A stretch of DNA of 46,360 nucleotides from Flavobacteriales bacterium CG_4_10_14_0_2_um_filter_35_18 (GCA_002793215.1 PFPU01000020.1:1-46360); one strand, 5' to 3'; positions 27,425-36,863 are shown, counted from the first letter of the stretch. Notes: generated by a model not told the origin, from the letters alone. Numbers and translations: made by a program.

Positions 27425-28447
27425 TTAAATTTTTAATTTTTTTTCTAACAAATTGATTCTTTCAACAAGTTTTGTTAGGTTTTTAAAATGTACGTACGAT
27501 TTATAAAAATCGGAAAATGGCAAGGCGGGACTTCCTTGAACCACTTCATTATCCTTTAAATTACGTCCAATACCAGATTGTGCTTGAATTTTAACATTAT
27601 TGCCAATAATTAAATGGCCGGCAAAACCTACTTGTCCACCAATTTGACAGTTTGAACCGATTTTTGTGGAGCCTGCAATTCCTGTTTGTGCAGCAATTAC
27701 GGTATTTGCGCCGATTTCAACATTATGCGCAATTTGAATTTGATTGTCGAGTTTAACCCCTTTGCGGATGATTGTAGAACCCAAAGTAGCGCGATCAATT
27801 GTTGTATTAGCACCAATATCAACGTGATCTTCAATAATGACATTTCCTATTTGAGGAATGCTTGTATAAACGCCATTTTCACTGGGCGCAAAGCCAAATC
27901 CGTCAGAGCCAATAACAACGCCGGAATGAATGATGCAATGGGTTCCAATTATTGTATCAGAATAAATATTGACTCCCGAAAATAAGATACTACTATCACC
28001 AATATGGCTATTATCCCCAATAAAAACATTTGGAAAAATTTTTACATTGTTGCCAATTTTTACGTTTGCGCCAATATAAGAATGAGAACCAAGGTATAAA
28101 TTTTGACCTAAATGAGCCGATTTATCTATAAAACTCTGTTCTTCAATTCCCTTTTTATCGAGTTTTACATTGTTATAAAAAGCTAATAATTTAGAAAATG
28201 CCTGATAAGAATCCTCAACTTTTATTAAGGTCGTATTGATTTCTTTTTCAAGGACAAACGTTTTATTTACAATGGCAATGGTAGCTTTTGTATTGTATAG
28301 ATAAGGTGTGTATTTTAAATTTGATAAAAAGGTAAGTGAACCCTCTTCGCTTTCTTCAATTTTTGAAAGTTTAAATACTTCAACATCAGGGTTTCCCTCA
28401 ATTTCACCGTGAAGTATTTCTGAGATTTGTGTTGCTGTGAATTTCAT
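27425..28447 (-). CDS. lpxD: UDP-3-O-(3-hydroxyacyl)glucosamine N-acyltransferase
   Basis: 340 aa; HSGVVIGSDGFGFAPSENG, VDIGANTTIDRATLGST, KLDNQIQIAHNVEIGANTVIAAQTGIAGS. Confidence 0.94.
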   Translation of the reverse strand: MKFTATQISEILHGEIEGNPDVEVFKLSKIEESEEGSLTFLSNLKYTPYLYNTKATIAIVNKTFVLEKEINTTLIKVEDSYQAFSKLLAFYNNVKLDKKGIEEQSFIDKSAHLGQNLYLGSHSYIGANVKIGNNVKIFPNVFIGDNSHIGDSSILFSGVNIYSDTIIGTHCIIHSGVVIGSDGFGFAPSENGVYTSIPQIGNVIIEDHVDIGANTTIDRATLGSTIIRKGVKLDNQIQIAHNVEIGANTVIAAQTGIAGSTKIGSNCQIGGQVGFAGHLIIGNNVKIQAQSGIGRNLKDNEVVQGSPALPFSDFYKSYVHFKNLTKLVERINLLEKKLKI

Positions 28448-28452
28448 GAATG

Positions 28453-28460
28453 CAAATATA
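28453..28460 (-). promoter_or_regulatory. Candidate -7 promoter box immediately upstream of lpxD
   Basis: Minus strand TATATTTG separated from the lpxD ATG by 5 nt; no clear TTG -33 element seen. Confidence 0.4.
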
Positions 28461-28483
28461 AAAATTTAAATCTAAATGTTAGC

Positions 28484-29701
28484 CTATAAACCCTTCGGAT
28501 AATAGGTGAAAAATTTTATAATAGGCTTGGTGATTGTTTCTGTTTGGTTAAAATCGGAGGCTTTTAAAAAATCGGTTACCTTGCCATTTTTGTAAATTAT
28601 TTTAATAGGGTTTTGATCTTTGCTGTAAGCCGTATTTTGAATTTTACCCGTATCAACTAAATAATTAACTTCACTTTCACTAATAGGATAACGTTCTAAA
28701 ACCTGTTTTTTAAGTTTGTCGAGTTTAGAGGAACTTGGGCTATTTTTCTTTATAGAAACATGTGGTAATCTTCTATTTATAATTGCTTTACTTAAATAAG
28801 ATAAGATAAAATCATCATTGCTTTGCCATTGTTTTAGAGCTGACAAAATATCGTAATCATCTAAATTAGCAAAAATTTTTAAGGCTGTTTTATTCCAATT
28901 CTCTTCATTAATGACCTGTTCTAAAAAAAAGGTCAATGCAGGGTTTGCTGGCAATTTTATGCCATTTTGCGAAAGCTCTTTGGCGCGTTTTAAAGCTTTT
29001 ACCAATAATTGTTCGGCTATCAAACCTGTTTTATGCAAATAAACTTGCCAATACATCAAGCGACGCGCGGTTAAGAATTTTTCGATAGAATACAAACCTT
29101 TTTCTTCAATAACTAAATCATTATCAACCACATTAAACATTGTGATGATGCGTTCAGAATTGATATTTCCTTCGGAAACACCCGTGTAAAAACTATCGCG
29201 TTTTAAATAATCCATTCGATCTACATCTAGCTGACTTGTAATGAGTTGATGAAAAAAAGCGCGGGGATATTGCCCTTTAAAAATTTGAATAGCTAAGCTT
29301 AGTTTTCCTTTAAATTCAAGATTTAATTCAAGCATAAATTGCTCAGAAATCAACTCGTGCGAAACATTTTTAACAATGCTATGCTCTAAAGCATGCGAAA
29401 AAGCACCGTGCCCAATATCGTGTAGCAAAATGGCGATTAATAGGGCATTTGCTTCATCGTCGCTAATGGCAACGCCTTTAAATTTAAGTACGCCAATGGC
29501 TTTTTGCATTAAATGCATACAGCCCAAAGCGTGATGAAACCGCGTGTGATGCGCTCCTGGATAAACCAAAAACGACAAACCCATTTGAGAAATACGCCTT
29601 AAGCGTTGAAAATAAGGATGCTCAATTAAATCAAAAATTAATTCGTTGGGTATTGAAATAAAACCGTAAATTGGGTCGTTTAAAATTTTGAGTTTATTCA
29701 A
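28484..29701 (-). CDS. HD-domain phosphohydrolase (dNTPase/SAMHD1-like superfamily)
   Basis: NKLKILNDPIYGFISIPNELIFDLIEHPYFQRLRRISQMGL...HHTRFHHALG...ILLHDIGHGAFSHALEH; TTG start at 29701 chosen because the ORF-track start (29827) overlaps porX and a TACTTTTG box lies at 29725-29732. Confidence 0.85.
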   Translation of the reverse strand: MNKLKILNDPIYGFISIPNELIFDLIEHPYFQRLRRISQMGLSFLVYPGAHHTRFHHALGCMHLMQKAIGVLKFKGVAISDDEANALLIAILLHDIGHGAFSHALEHSIVKNVSHELISEQFMLELNLEFKGKLSLAIQIFKGQYPRAFFHQLITSQLDVDRMDYLKRDSFYTGVSEGNINSERIITMFNVVDNDLVIEEKGLYSIEKFLTARRLMYWQVYLHKTGLIAEQLLVKALKRAKELSQNGIKLPANPALTFFLEQVINEENWNKTALKIFANLDDYDILSALKQWQSNDDFILSYLSKAIINRRLPHVSIKKNSPSSSKLDKLKKQVLERYPISESEVNYLVDTGKIQNTAYSKDQNPIKIIYKNGKVTDFLKASDFNQTETITKPIIKFFTYYPKGL

Positions 29702-29711
29702 ATTTGAATCT

Positions 29712-29756
29712 TTAACTTGTAAACAAAAGTACAAAAATCCATATAGTTTTATGCAA
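29712..29756 (-). promoter_or_regulatory. Candidate promoter region of the HD-domain gene
   Basis: Minus strand TTG (29755-29757 region), 22 nt, TACTTTTG (29732-29725), matching TTG-N17-23-TAnnTTTG. Confidence 0.55.
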
Positions 29757-31298
29757 CAAATTAACATACTTTGGGTGGACGATGAAATCGATTTATTAAA
29801 ACCACATATCATCTTTTTAGAAAACAAAAATTACAAGATAACAAGCTGTAACAATGGTTATGAAGCCATTGAAATGGTGGCTTTAAAACCATTTGATATT
29901 GTATTATTGGACGAAAATATGCCTGGCCTTAGCGGATTAGAAACCTTGTCGGAGATAAAATCAATCAATCCGAACTTACCGGTTATTATGATAACCAAAA
30001 GTGAAGAAGAATTTTTAATGGATGATGCAATAGGCTATAAAATAGCTGATTATTTAATAAAGCCTGTTAATCCAAACCAGATTTTGCTAAGCTTAAAGAA
30101 AATTTTAGACCATAGCCGATTGGTAACTGAAAAAACCACTTCCAATTATCAACAAGCCTTTAGGCAAATTAGTATGGATTTGGCTGGCGTCAATAGTTTT
30201 GACGATTGGAATGCGCTATATCAAAAATTAATTCGTTGGGAGCTTGAACTCGAATCAATAGACGATTCTGGTTTAACCGAAATTTTAGAAAGTCAAAAAA
30301 AAGAAGCCAATTCACAGTTTTTTAAATTTATTTCTAAAAATTATGCAAAATGGTTTCATGATAAAGACGCACCAACATTATCGCCAAACGTATTTAAAAA
30401 ATGCGTAGCCCCGCTTTTAAAAGCCCAAGAGCCAACGCTTTTAATAGTTGTTGATAATATGAGATACGATCAATGGCGCATTTTTGAACCCCTTATTCAA
30501 AATTACTACCGCGTGGTAGATGAGTGTGCTTATTGCAGCATCCTCCCCACTGCTACTCAATATGCCCGCAATGCTTTTTTTTCGGGATTGATGCCCCTTG
30601 AAATGGAACGCAAATTTCCGGAATACTGGAAAAATGACCCCGAAGAGGTGGGTAAAAACCTCTATGAAAAAGAGTTTTTAGCCTCACAACTTAAACGTTT
30701 AGGATTGCAAATACCCTTTGAATATTACAAAATCACCAATCTGCAAAAAGGAAAAGAATTGCTCTCCAATTTTGCTACTACCAAACAAAATATATTAACC
30801 GTTGTGGTTTATAATTTTGTAGATATGATTTCGCATGCGCGAACCGAAATGGATATGATTAAAGAACTTACCGCCGACGATAAAGCTTATCGCTCGTTAA
30901 CTTTAAGTTGGTTTAAAAATTCAACACTCCTTGAACTCATCCAAAAAGCACAACAAAATAAATTAAAATTAGTCATCACCACTGACCACGGAACGGTTAA
31001 TGTAAAAAATCCTTCAAAAGTGATTGGCGATAAAAATATCAGCTCAAACTTGCGCTATAAAACAGGCAGAAGTTTAACCTATAATCAAAAAGAAGTTTTC
31101 GCTGTAACAAACCCTGAAGAAATTTATCTACCTAGCATTCACATGAGTAGCTCCTATATTTTTGCTAAAGAAGATTACTTTTTTGCCTATCCAAACAACT
31201 TTAATCACTTTGTAAATTATTATAAAAACACCTTTCAGCATGGCGGTATTTCATTAGAAGAAATGATTATTCCGTGCATCGTTTTAGACCCAAAATAA
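29751..31298 (+). CDS. porX: Response regulator with PglZ/alkaline-phosphatase-superfamily domain, PorX-like (type IX secretion regulator)
   Basis: From M at 29751: MQQINILWVDDEIDLLKPHIIFLE... DIVLLDENMPGLSG (REC) plus C-terminal TLLIVVDNMRYDQWRIFEP...VITTDHGTVNVKNP (PglZ); ORF track starts upstream at 29688. Confidence 0.9.
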   Translation: MQQINILWVDDEIDLLKPHIIFLENKNYKITSCNNGYEAIEMVALKPFDIVLLDENMPGLSGLETLSEIKSINPNLPVIMITKSEEEFLMDDAIGYKIADYLIKPVNPNQILLSLKKILDHSRLVTEKTTSNYQQAFRQISMDLAGVNSFDDWNALYQKLIRWELELESIDDSGLTEILESQKKEANSQFFKFISKNYAKWFHDKDAPTLSPNVFKKCVAPLLKAQEPTLLIVVDNMRYDQWRIFEPLIQNYYRVVDECAYCSILPTATQYARNAFFSGLMPLEMERKFPEYWKNDPEEVGKNLYEKEFLASQLKRLGLQIPFEYYKITNLQKGKELLSNFATTKQNILTVVVYNFVDMISHARTEMDMIKELTADDKAYRSLTLSWFKNSTLLELIQKAQQNKLKLVITTDHGTVNVKNPSKVIGDKNISSNLRYKTGRSLTYNQKEVFAVTNPEEIYLPSIHMSSSYIFAKEDYFFAYPNNFNHFVNYYKNTFQHGGISLEEMIIPCIVLDPK

Positions 31299-31372
31299 TT
31301 TAAAATTATTAACCGTTTATAGGGTTTATTTGCAATATTTTCCACAAATTTGCTGAATAAAATTAAAACATC

Positions 31373-32434
31373 ATGAAAATGCACAATTTTAATGCAGGAC
31401 CTTCTGTATTACCTCAAGAAGTCTTAAAAAAAGCTTCGGAAGCCGTATTAAATTTTAACAATTCAAACCTTTCTTTACTCGAAATATCACATCGCAGCGC
31501 CGATTTTGTTGCCGTAATGGAAAATACACGTCAGTTAGTACTCGAACTTTTAGGGTTAGAAGGCAAAGGCTATCAAGCACTTTTTTTGCAAGGTGGCGCA
31601 AGTTTAGAATTTTTAATGTGTGCCTATAACTTATTGCCTATTAACGGCAAAGCTGCTTATTTAGATACGGGTGTTTGGAGTTCGGGCGCTATAAAAGAAG
31701 CTAAATTGTTAGGTGAAGTGATTGTTGTGGCATCCTCAAAAGATAAAACCTATCACTACATTCCAAAAAATTACAATATTCCAGCCGATGCAGCCTATTT
31801 TCACTGCACCAGTAACAACACTATTTACGGAACCCAAATTAAATCTTTTCCAAAAGTAAATACTTTGATGGTTTGCGATATGAGTTCCGATATCTTTTCA
31901 AGACAACTCGACTTTTCAAAATTTGACATGATTTATGCGGGTGCTCAAAAAAATATGGGACCTGCCGGCACCACACTTGTAGTAGTTAATGAACGTATTT
32001 TAGGCAAAACTGGACGCACCATTCCGTCGATGTTAGATTATCAAACGCACATTGCAAAAGACAGTATGTATAACACGCCTACAGTTTTCGCCGTTTACGT
32101 TTCAATGCTAACCTTGCAATGGTTAAAAGATTTAGGAGGCATTGCCGCAATTGAAAAAATTAACAATGCTAAAGCAGCTTTGCTTTACGCTGAAATTGAT
32201 AATAATCCAAATTTTGAAGGATTAGCCTCAAAAGAAGATCGTTCAAATATGAATGTTACTTTTATCCTTAAAGATGACACCAAAAAAGAAGCCTTTGACG
32301 CCCTTTGGAAAGCGGCAGGAATTGTAGGTATTAAAGGACATCGCTCTGCTGGTGGTTATCGGGCAAGTATGTACAATGCCTTAGCACTCGAAAGTGTTCA
32401 AGCCTTAGTCAATGTGATGAAACAAGTAAAATAA
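31373..32434 (+). CDS. serC: Phosphoserine aminotransferase
   Basis: 353 aa; HNFNAGPSVLPQEVL, ISHRSADF, YAGAQKNMGPAGTT, GIKGHRSAGGYRASMYNAL. Confidence 0.95.
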   Translation: MKMHNFNAGPSVLPQEVLKKASEAVLNFNNSNLSLLEISHRSADFVAVMENTRQLVLELLGLEGKGYQALFLQGGASLEFLMCAYNLLPINGKAAYLDTGVWSSGAIKEAKLLGEVIVVASSKDKTYHYIPKNYNIPADAAYFHCTSNNTIYGTQIKSFPKVNTLMVCDMSSDIFSRQLDFSKFDMIYAGAQKNMGPAGTTLVVVNERILGKTGRTIPSMLDYQTHIAKDSMYNTPTVFAVYVSMLTLQWLKDLGGIAAIEKINNAKAALLYAEIDNNPNFEGLASKEDRSNMNVTFILKDDTKKEAFDALWKAAGIVGIKGHRSAGGYRASMYNALALESVQALVNVMKQVK

Positions 32435-32454
32435 TCAATTTTTATCTTTATAAA

Positions 32455-33402
32455 ATGAAAATATTAGCAAACGACGGAATTGACTCCGCTGCCATTGAGG
32501 CTTTACAAGCTTCAGGATTTGAAGTTATTACCACAAATGTTGCTCAAGAGCAATTGATAAATTATATTAATACCAATAAAATTGACGCACTTTTGGTGCG
32601 TAGTGCCACTAAAGTACGCAAAGATTTAATTGATGCTACCAAGCTAAAATTGATTGGGCGCGGTGGTGTTGGCATGGATAATATTGATGTAGATTATGCC
32701 AAAAGTAAAGGCATTCACGTCATCAATACGCCTGCTGCCTCATCCCATTCTGTAGCCGAATTGGTTTTTGCCCACCTTTTTGGGATGGTTCGTTTTTTAT
32801 ACGATTCCAATCGAACAATGCCTTTAGATGGAGATACTAAATTTAACGCCCTTAAAAAAGCTTATGCCAACGGACGCGAGTTAAAAGGTAAAACTATGGG
32901 TGTTTTTGGTATCGGACGTATTGGTCAAGAAACGTCTAAAATTGCTTTAGGTGTTGGCATGAAAGTCATTGCTTTTGACCCATTTATAGAAAAAGTTCAT
33001 ATTGATGTTGATTTTTTCGATGGTCAAAAAATAGGTTTTGATATTAAAACCCAAACAAAAGAATCCGTTTTAAAAGAAGCTGATTTTATTAGCTTTCACG
33101 TGCCTGCACAAAAGGATTATGTTATTTCTACAACCGAATTTAATATGATGAAAACGGGTGTGGGCATTGTCAATGCTTCTAGAGGTGGCGTGATTGATGA
33201 AGTCGCTTTAGTTACCGCTCTCGAAAGTGGAAAAGTTGCCTATGCGGCCATTGATACTTTTGAAAATGAACCAACACCAGCCTTAAAATTACTGATGATG
33301 CCAAATATATCCTTAACGCCTCATATCGGCGCGGCAACACTAGAAGCACAAGAGCGCATCGGATTAGAATTAGCTGAGATCATTGCTAAATTGTTAAAAT
33401 AG
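32455..33402 (+). CDS. serA: D-3-phosphoglycerate dehydrogenase, short form
   Basis: 315 aa; GRGGVGMDNIDVDYA, MGVFGIGRIGQE, NASRGGVIDE, TPHIGAATLEAQERIG; ends without ACT domain. Confidence 0.9.
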   Translation: MKILANDGIDSAAIEALQASGFEVITTNVAQEQLINYINTNKIDALLVRSATKVRKDLIDATKLKLIGRGGVGMDNIDVDYAKSKGIHVINTPAASSHSVAELVFAHLFGMVRFLYDSNRTMPLDGDTKFNALKKAYANGRELKGKTMGVFGIGRIGQETSKIALGVGMKVIAFDPFIEKVHIDVDFFDGQKIGFDIKTQTKESVLKEADFISFHVPAQKDYVISTTEFNMMKTGVGIVNASRGGVIDEVALVTALESGKVAYAAIDTFENEPTPALKLLMMPNISLTPHIGAATLEAQERIGLELAEIIAKLLK

Positions 33403-33414
33403 CATTCACATTGT

Positions 33415-34650
33415 ATGGCAGTAATAAGACCTTTTAAAGCGGTGCGTCCTACCCGAGACAAAGCCGCACTACTCACTACAAGTTCTTATGAAACCTATAG
33501 TAATGAAGAGTTAAACAGTATATTAAAGTATAATCCATTTTCATTTTTACACATTCTTAAACCTGGTTTTAAGTTTCAATTGTCGCCTAAAGGCGATGAG
33601 CGATTTAGGTTAGTCCGCAATCGGTACATTGAATTTAAAGAGAATCGATTTTTCACTAGCGATGCCAAAGCTTCCTATTATTTACATCAACAAACCTATA
33701 AAAAAGAGGTCTTTTGGGGCTTTATAGCAACCTCAAGTATTGCCGATTATCAGTCAGGACTTATAAAAAAACATGAGGCAACCCTTAAAGAACGTGAGGT
33801 TTTATTTGGAAAGTATCTCGAAACAACCGGTTTTAATGCCGAACCCGTTTTAATTGCCTATCCAGATACTGATTTACTGACAGTTGTATATGAAAAATAC
33901 CAGCAAAAAAGAGCTGAATACGAATTTACTACCAATAAAAAACATCAACATTTATTTTGGGTTATTGAAAATGATGAGGATATAAAACTCATTACGGGTG
34001 CATTTGCTAAAATGGATGCCGTTTATATTGCCGATGGACATCACCGCTGTGCTTCTTCCAATTATTTGGCAAATTTGATGAAACAAAATAATCCAAATCA
34101 CACAGGATTAGAAAATTACAACTTTTTTATGAGTTATTTAATTCCTGAGTCTCGTTTAAAAATAACTTCTTTTAATCGGTTTATTAAATCCCTAAATGGA
34201 TTGACAAAAGATGAGTTTTTGATTAAGTTAGATGCTCATTTTAGGATTGAAAATCGCGGAAAGCAACTCTACATTCCATCAAAAAAACACCATTTTAGTA
34301 TGTATTTAGAGGGTGCTTATTATTCCTTATATTTGCGCAAAAGCTTTTATCAAATTCATACCCCACTCGACGATTTAGATGCCCAGCTGCTTTTTATAAC
34401 TATTTTAAAACCAATTTTAGGAATTGATGATTTATCTAATAGTCATCAAATTAAATACTTGCCAGCAATTTTAAATCAAATGCAACTAAAAGATGAAGTT
34501 GACTCGGGTAAATATCAAGTTGCATTTGGACTCGTCCCTACTTCTGTATCTCAGTTAAAATTGGTTGCCAATGCCAATTTGATGATGCCTCCAAAAAGTA
34601 CTTATATTGAACCAAAGTTGCGCAGTGGTTTAACAATTTATGAATTTTAA
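33415..34650 (+). CDS. DUF1015-family protein
   Basis: 411 aa; IRPFKAVRPTRDKAALLTTSSYETYS, NPFSFLHILKPG, VYIADGHHRCASSNYL. Confidence 0.9.
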   Translation: MAVIRPFKAVRPTRDKAALLTTSSYETYSNEELNSILKYNPFSFLHILKPGFKFQLSPKGDERFRLVRNRYIEFKENRFFTSDAKASYYLHQQTYKKEVFWGFIATSSIADYQSGLIKKHEATLKEREVLFGKYLETTGFNAEPVLIAYPDTDLLTVVYEKYQQKRAEYEFTTNKKHQHLFWVIENDEDIKLITGAFAKMDAVYIADGHHRCASSNYLANLMKQNNPNHTGLENYNFFMSYLIPESRLKITSFNRFIKSLNGLTKDEFLIKLDAHFRIENRGKQLYIPSKKHHFSMYLEGAYYSLYLRKSFYQIHTPLDDLDAQLLFITILKPILGIDDLSNSHQIKYLPAILNQMQLKDEVDSGKYQVAFGLVPTSVSQLKLVANANLMMPPKSTYIEPKLRSGLTIYEF

Positions 34651-34659
34651 TCACACAAA

Positions 34660-35328
34660 ATGGAATTTTTCGATATTGCCACAAAACTCAACCAAATTAA
34701 AAAGGCTTTACCTCCTCAAGTAACCTTAGTGGCGGTTTCAAAAACAAAATCCGAAGCCGCAATTCTTGAAGCTTATAATGCCGGTCAACGTGTTTTTGGT
34801 GAAAATAAAATTCAGGAAATGGCGCAAAAACACACAGCACTTCCAAAGGATATTCAATGGCACATGATTGGTCATTTACAGCGAAATAAAGTAAAATATA
34901 TGGCGCATTTTGTCGATTTAATTCACGGAGTTGACAGTTTGCAAACCCTTATTGAAATTAACCGTCAAGCGGAAAAACACCACCGCGTTATCAATTGTTT
35001 GCTCCAAGCACATATTGCACAAGAAGAAACCAAATTCGGCTTAAGCCTTGATGAGATTGAACAGTTATTAAATTCTGCTGAAATTAAAACCCTAAAAAAC
35101 ATTTTGGTTGTTGGTTTTATGGGAATGGCAAGCTTTACCGATGATTTAAAGCAAATTGAAACAGAATTTAAAAGTTTGAGTACCTTTTTTAATAAACTCA
35201 AGTCGCAAAACAAAGCCCTCAAAATTTTATCAATGGGAATGAGTGGTGATTATCAATTAGCCATAAAATGTGGCAGCAATATGGTGCGCGTGGGAAGTGC
35301 TATTTTTGGTGAGCGACATTACATTTAA
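34660..35328 (+). CDS. yggS: YggS-family pyridoxal phosphate homeostasis protein
   Basis: 222 aa; LVAVSKTKSEAAILEAYNAGQRVFGENKIQE, WHMIGHLQRNKVKY, LSMGMSGDYQLAIKCGSNMVRVGSAIFG. Confidence 0.95.
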   Translation: MEFFDIATKLNQIKKALPPQVTLVAVSKTKSEAAILEAYNAGQRVFGENKIQEMAQKHTALPKDIQWHMIGHLQRNKVKYMAHFVDLIHGVDSLQTLIEINRQAEKHHRVINCLLQAHIAQEETKFGLSLDEIEQLLNSAEIKTLKNILVVGFMGMASFTDDLKQIETEFKSLSTFFNKLKSQNKALKILSMGMSGDYQLAIKCGSNMVRVGSAIFGERHYI

Positions 35329-35375
35329 CGTTATTATTTTTAAGCGTTTAAAACCTTTTAAGTGCTCAAAAATTT

Positions 35376-36380
35376 TCAATGTAAAATTTTAAATAACAAC
35401 TCCTTCAAAATATCACCTTCTGTTAAGGCTTGCGCGCCAATTCCCTTACTTTTTGCATCGGCATCACTTAAATAAGAAATAATTTGTGCTACTTTTCGCA
35501 TGGGATAATTCTTGGCTGCGGTTAGATATCGTGTCACAAAAAAAGGATTTACTTTTAAAACCCGGGCAATATTTTCTTTTGATTTATCGGGTAAACCATG
35601 TACCAACAACAACTGTGTAAAATAGCTAAATAGCATGTTTATTGTTATCGTTAGCGGATTTGTTTTTGGGTTTTGTGCAAAGTAATTGATAATTTTATTT
35701 GCCTTAACAACATCGCGAACACCAATGGCATTGCACAATTCAAATACATTATAGTCCTTACTAATGCCAATATTTTCTTCGATAGCCAAAGCCGAAATCG
35801 TACTTCCTTTTGGCAAAAGCGTTATTAGTTTGTCGAGTTCATTGTTAATTTTACTCAAATCGGTTCCCAAAAATTCGGTGAGCATTAAAGCGGCTTTATC
35901 CTCAATTTTATAAGACTTACCTAATAAAATTCGTCTAATCCAATCGGGTATTTGATTGTCGTATAATTTTTTTCCTTCAAATAATAAGCCGTTCTTTTTA
36001 ATGAGTTTGGTTAATTTTTTTCTTCCGTCAAGGGTTTTATATTTATAACAAATCACCAAAATAGTACTGGGCAAAGGCTGCTCAGCATAAGATGCCAAAT
36101 CTTCAATTTTTTTTGCGAGTTGCTGTGCTTCCTTAACAATAACTACCTGATAATCTGCCATCATTGGATAGCGTTTTGCCTGACTAATAACTTCATTTAT
36201 AGTCACATCACCTCCATAAAGCACCACTTGATTAAAGCTTTTTTCTTCTTCAGTTAAAACACTTTGCGCAATTAAATCAGAAATTTTATCGATATAATAA
36301 GGTTCATCACCTTGCAAAAAATAGATGGGTTTTAATTTTTTGTTTTTAATATCATCTGCTATTTGTTTGATTTCATCCAT
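35376..36380 (-). CDS. holA: DNA polymerase III subunit delta
   Basis: 334 aa; IYFLQGDEPYYIDKISDLI, YPMMADYQVVIVKEAQ, C-terminal LTEGDILKELLFKIL. Confidence 0.88.
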   Translation of the reverse strand: MDEIKQIADDIKNKKLKPIYFLQGDEPYYIDKISDLIAQSVLTEEEKSFNQVVLYGGDVTINEVISQAKRYPMMADYQVVIVKEAQQLAKKIEDLASYAEQPLPSTILVICYKYKTLDGRKKLTKLIKKNGLLFEGKKLYDNQIPDWIRRILLGKSYKIEDKAALMLTEFLGTDLSKINNELDKLITLLPKGSTISALAIEENIGISKDYNVFELCNAIGVRDVVKANKIINYFAQNPKTNPLTITINMLFSYFTQLLLVHGLPDKSKENIARVLKVNPFFVTRYLTAAKNYPMRKVAQIISYLSDADAKSKGIGAQALTEGDILKELLFKILH

Positions 36381-36422
36381 TAAAATAAAAAATTATTGAA
36401 TTTATATTTGTATTTTTAAAAC

Positions 36423-36863
36423 GTGATTGTGTTAAACCTACCTTCGTTTGAATACCAGCTCAAAAATAGCGAAAATAAAACGTATATTTTTGATGTGATT
36501 CGCAAAAAGTACATCCAGCTAACACCCGAAGAATGGGTTCGTCAGCATTTTGTTCACTTACTTATCAATCAGAAAGCCTATCCTAAATCGCTAATCAGCA
36601 TTGAAAAACAACTTACCATTAATAAGTTAAAAAAGCGTACCGATATTGTGGTTTATAATAATTTGGGTTTACCTCAATTAATTGTTGAATGTAAAGCACC
36701 TTCGATAAAAATTAATCAAACCGTTTTTGATCAAATTGCTAGATATAACCTTAATTTACAGGCAAAATATTTAGTGCTTACCAATGGTTTGCAACATTTT
36801 TTTGCTGAATTTGACCTCCAAAAACAAGGGGTCACTTTTATAGATGACATTCCAAAATATTAA
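36423..36863 (+). CDS. Solitary type I restriction HsdR N-terminal-like protein (PD-(D/E)xK nuclease-like fold)
   Basis: 146 aa, GTG start (in-frame TAA just upstream, no ATG); EEWVRQHFVHLLI, KRTDIVVYNNLGLPQLIVECKAP. Confidence 0.8.
   Translation: MIVLNLPSFEYQLKNSENKTYIFDVIRKKYIQLTPEEWVRQHFVHLLINQKAYPKSLISIEKQLTINKLKKRTDIVVYNNLGLPQLIVECKAPSIKINQTVFDQIARYNLNLQAKYLVLTNGLQHFFAEFDLQKQGVTFIDDIPKY

Noticed and set aside
24074-27985. Plus-strand ORFs antisense to lpxD paralog, lpxA, lpxC-fabZ, lpxD
   Set aside because: Overlap strongly supported lipid A genes; repetitive composition mirrors hexapeptide repeats.
23708-28447. Hexapeptide-encoding regions as a DNA tandem repeat or CRISPR-like array
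   Set aside because: Periodicity is at protein level (left-handed beta-helix); nucleotides do not repeat exactly.
36423-36863. Restriction-modification system
   Set aside because: Only a short HsdR-N-like protein is present, with no helicase domain, methyltransferase or specificity subunit in the window.
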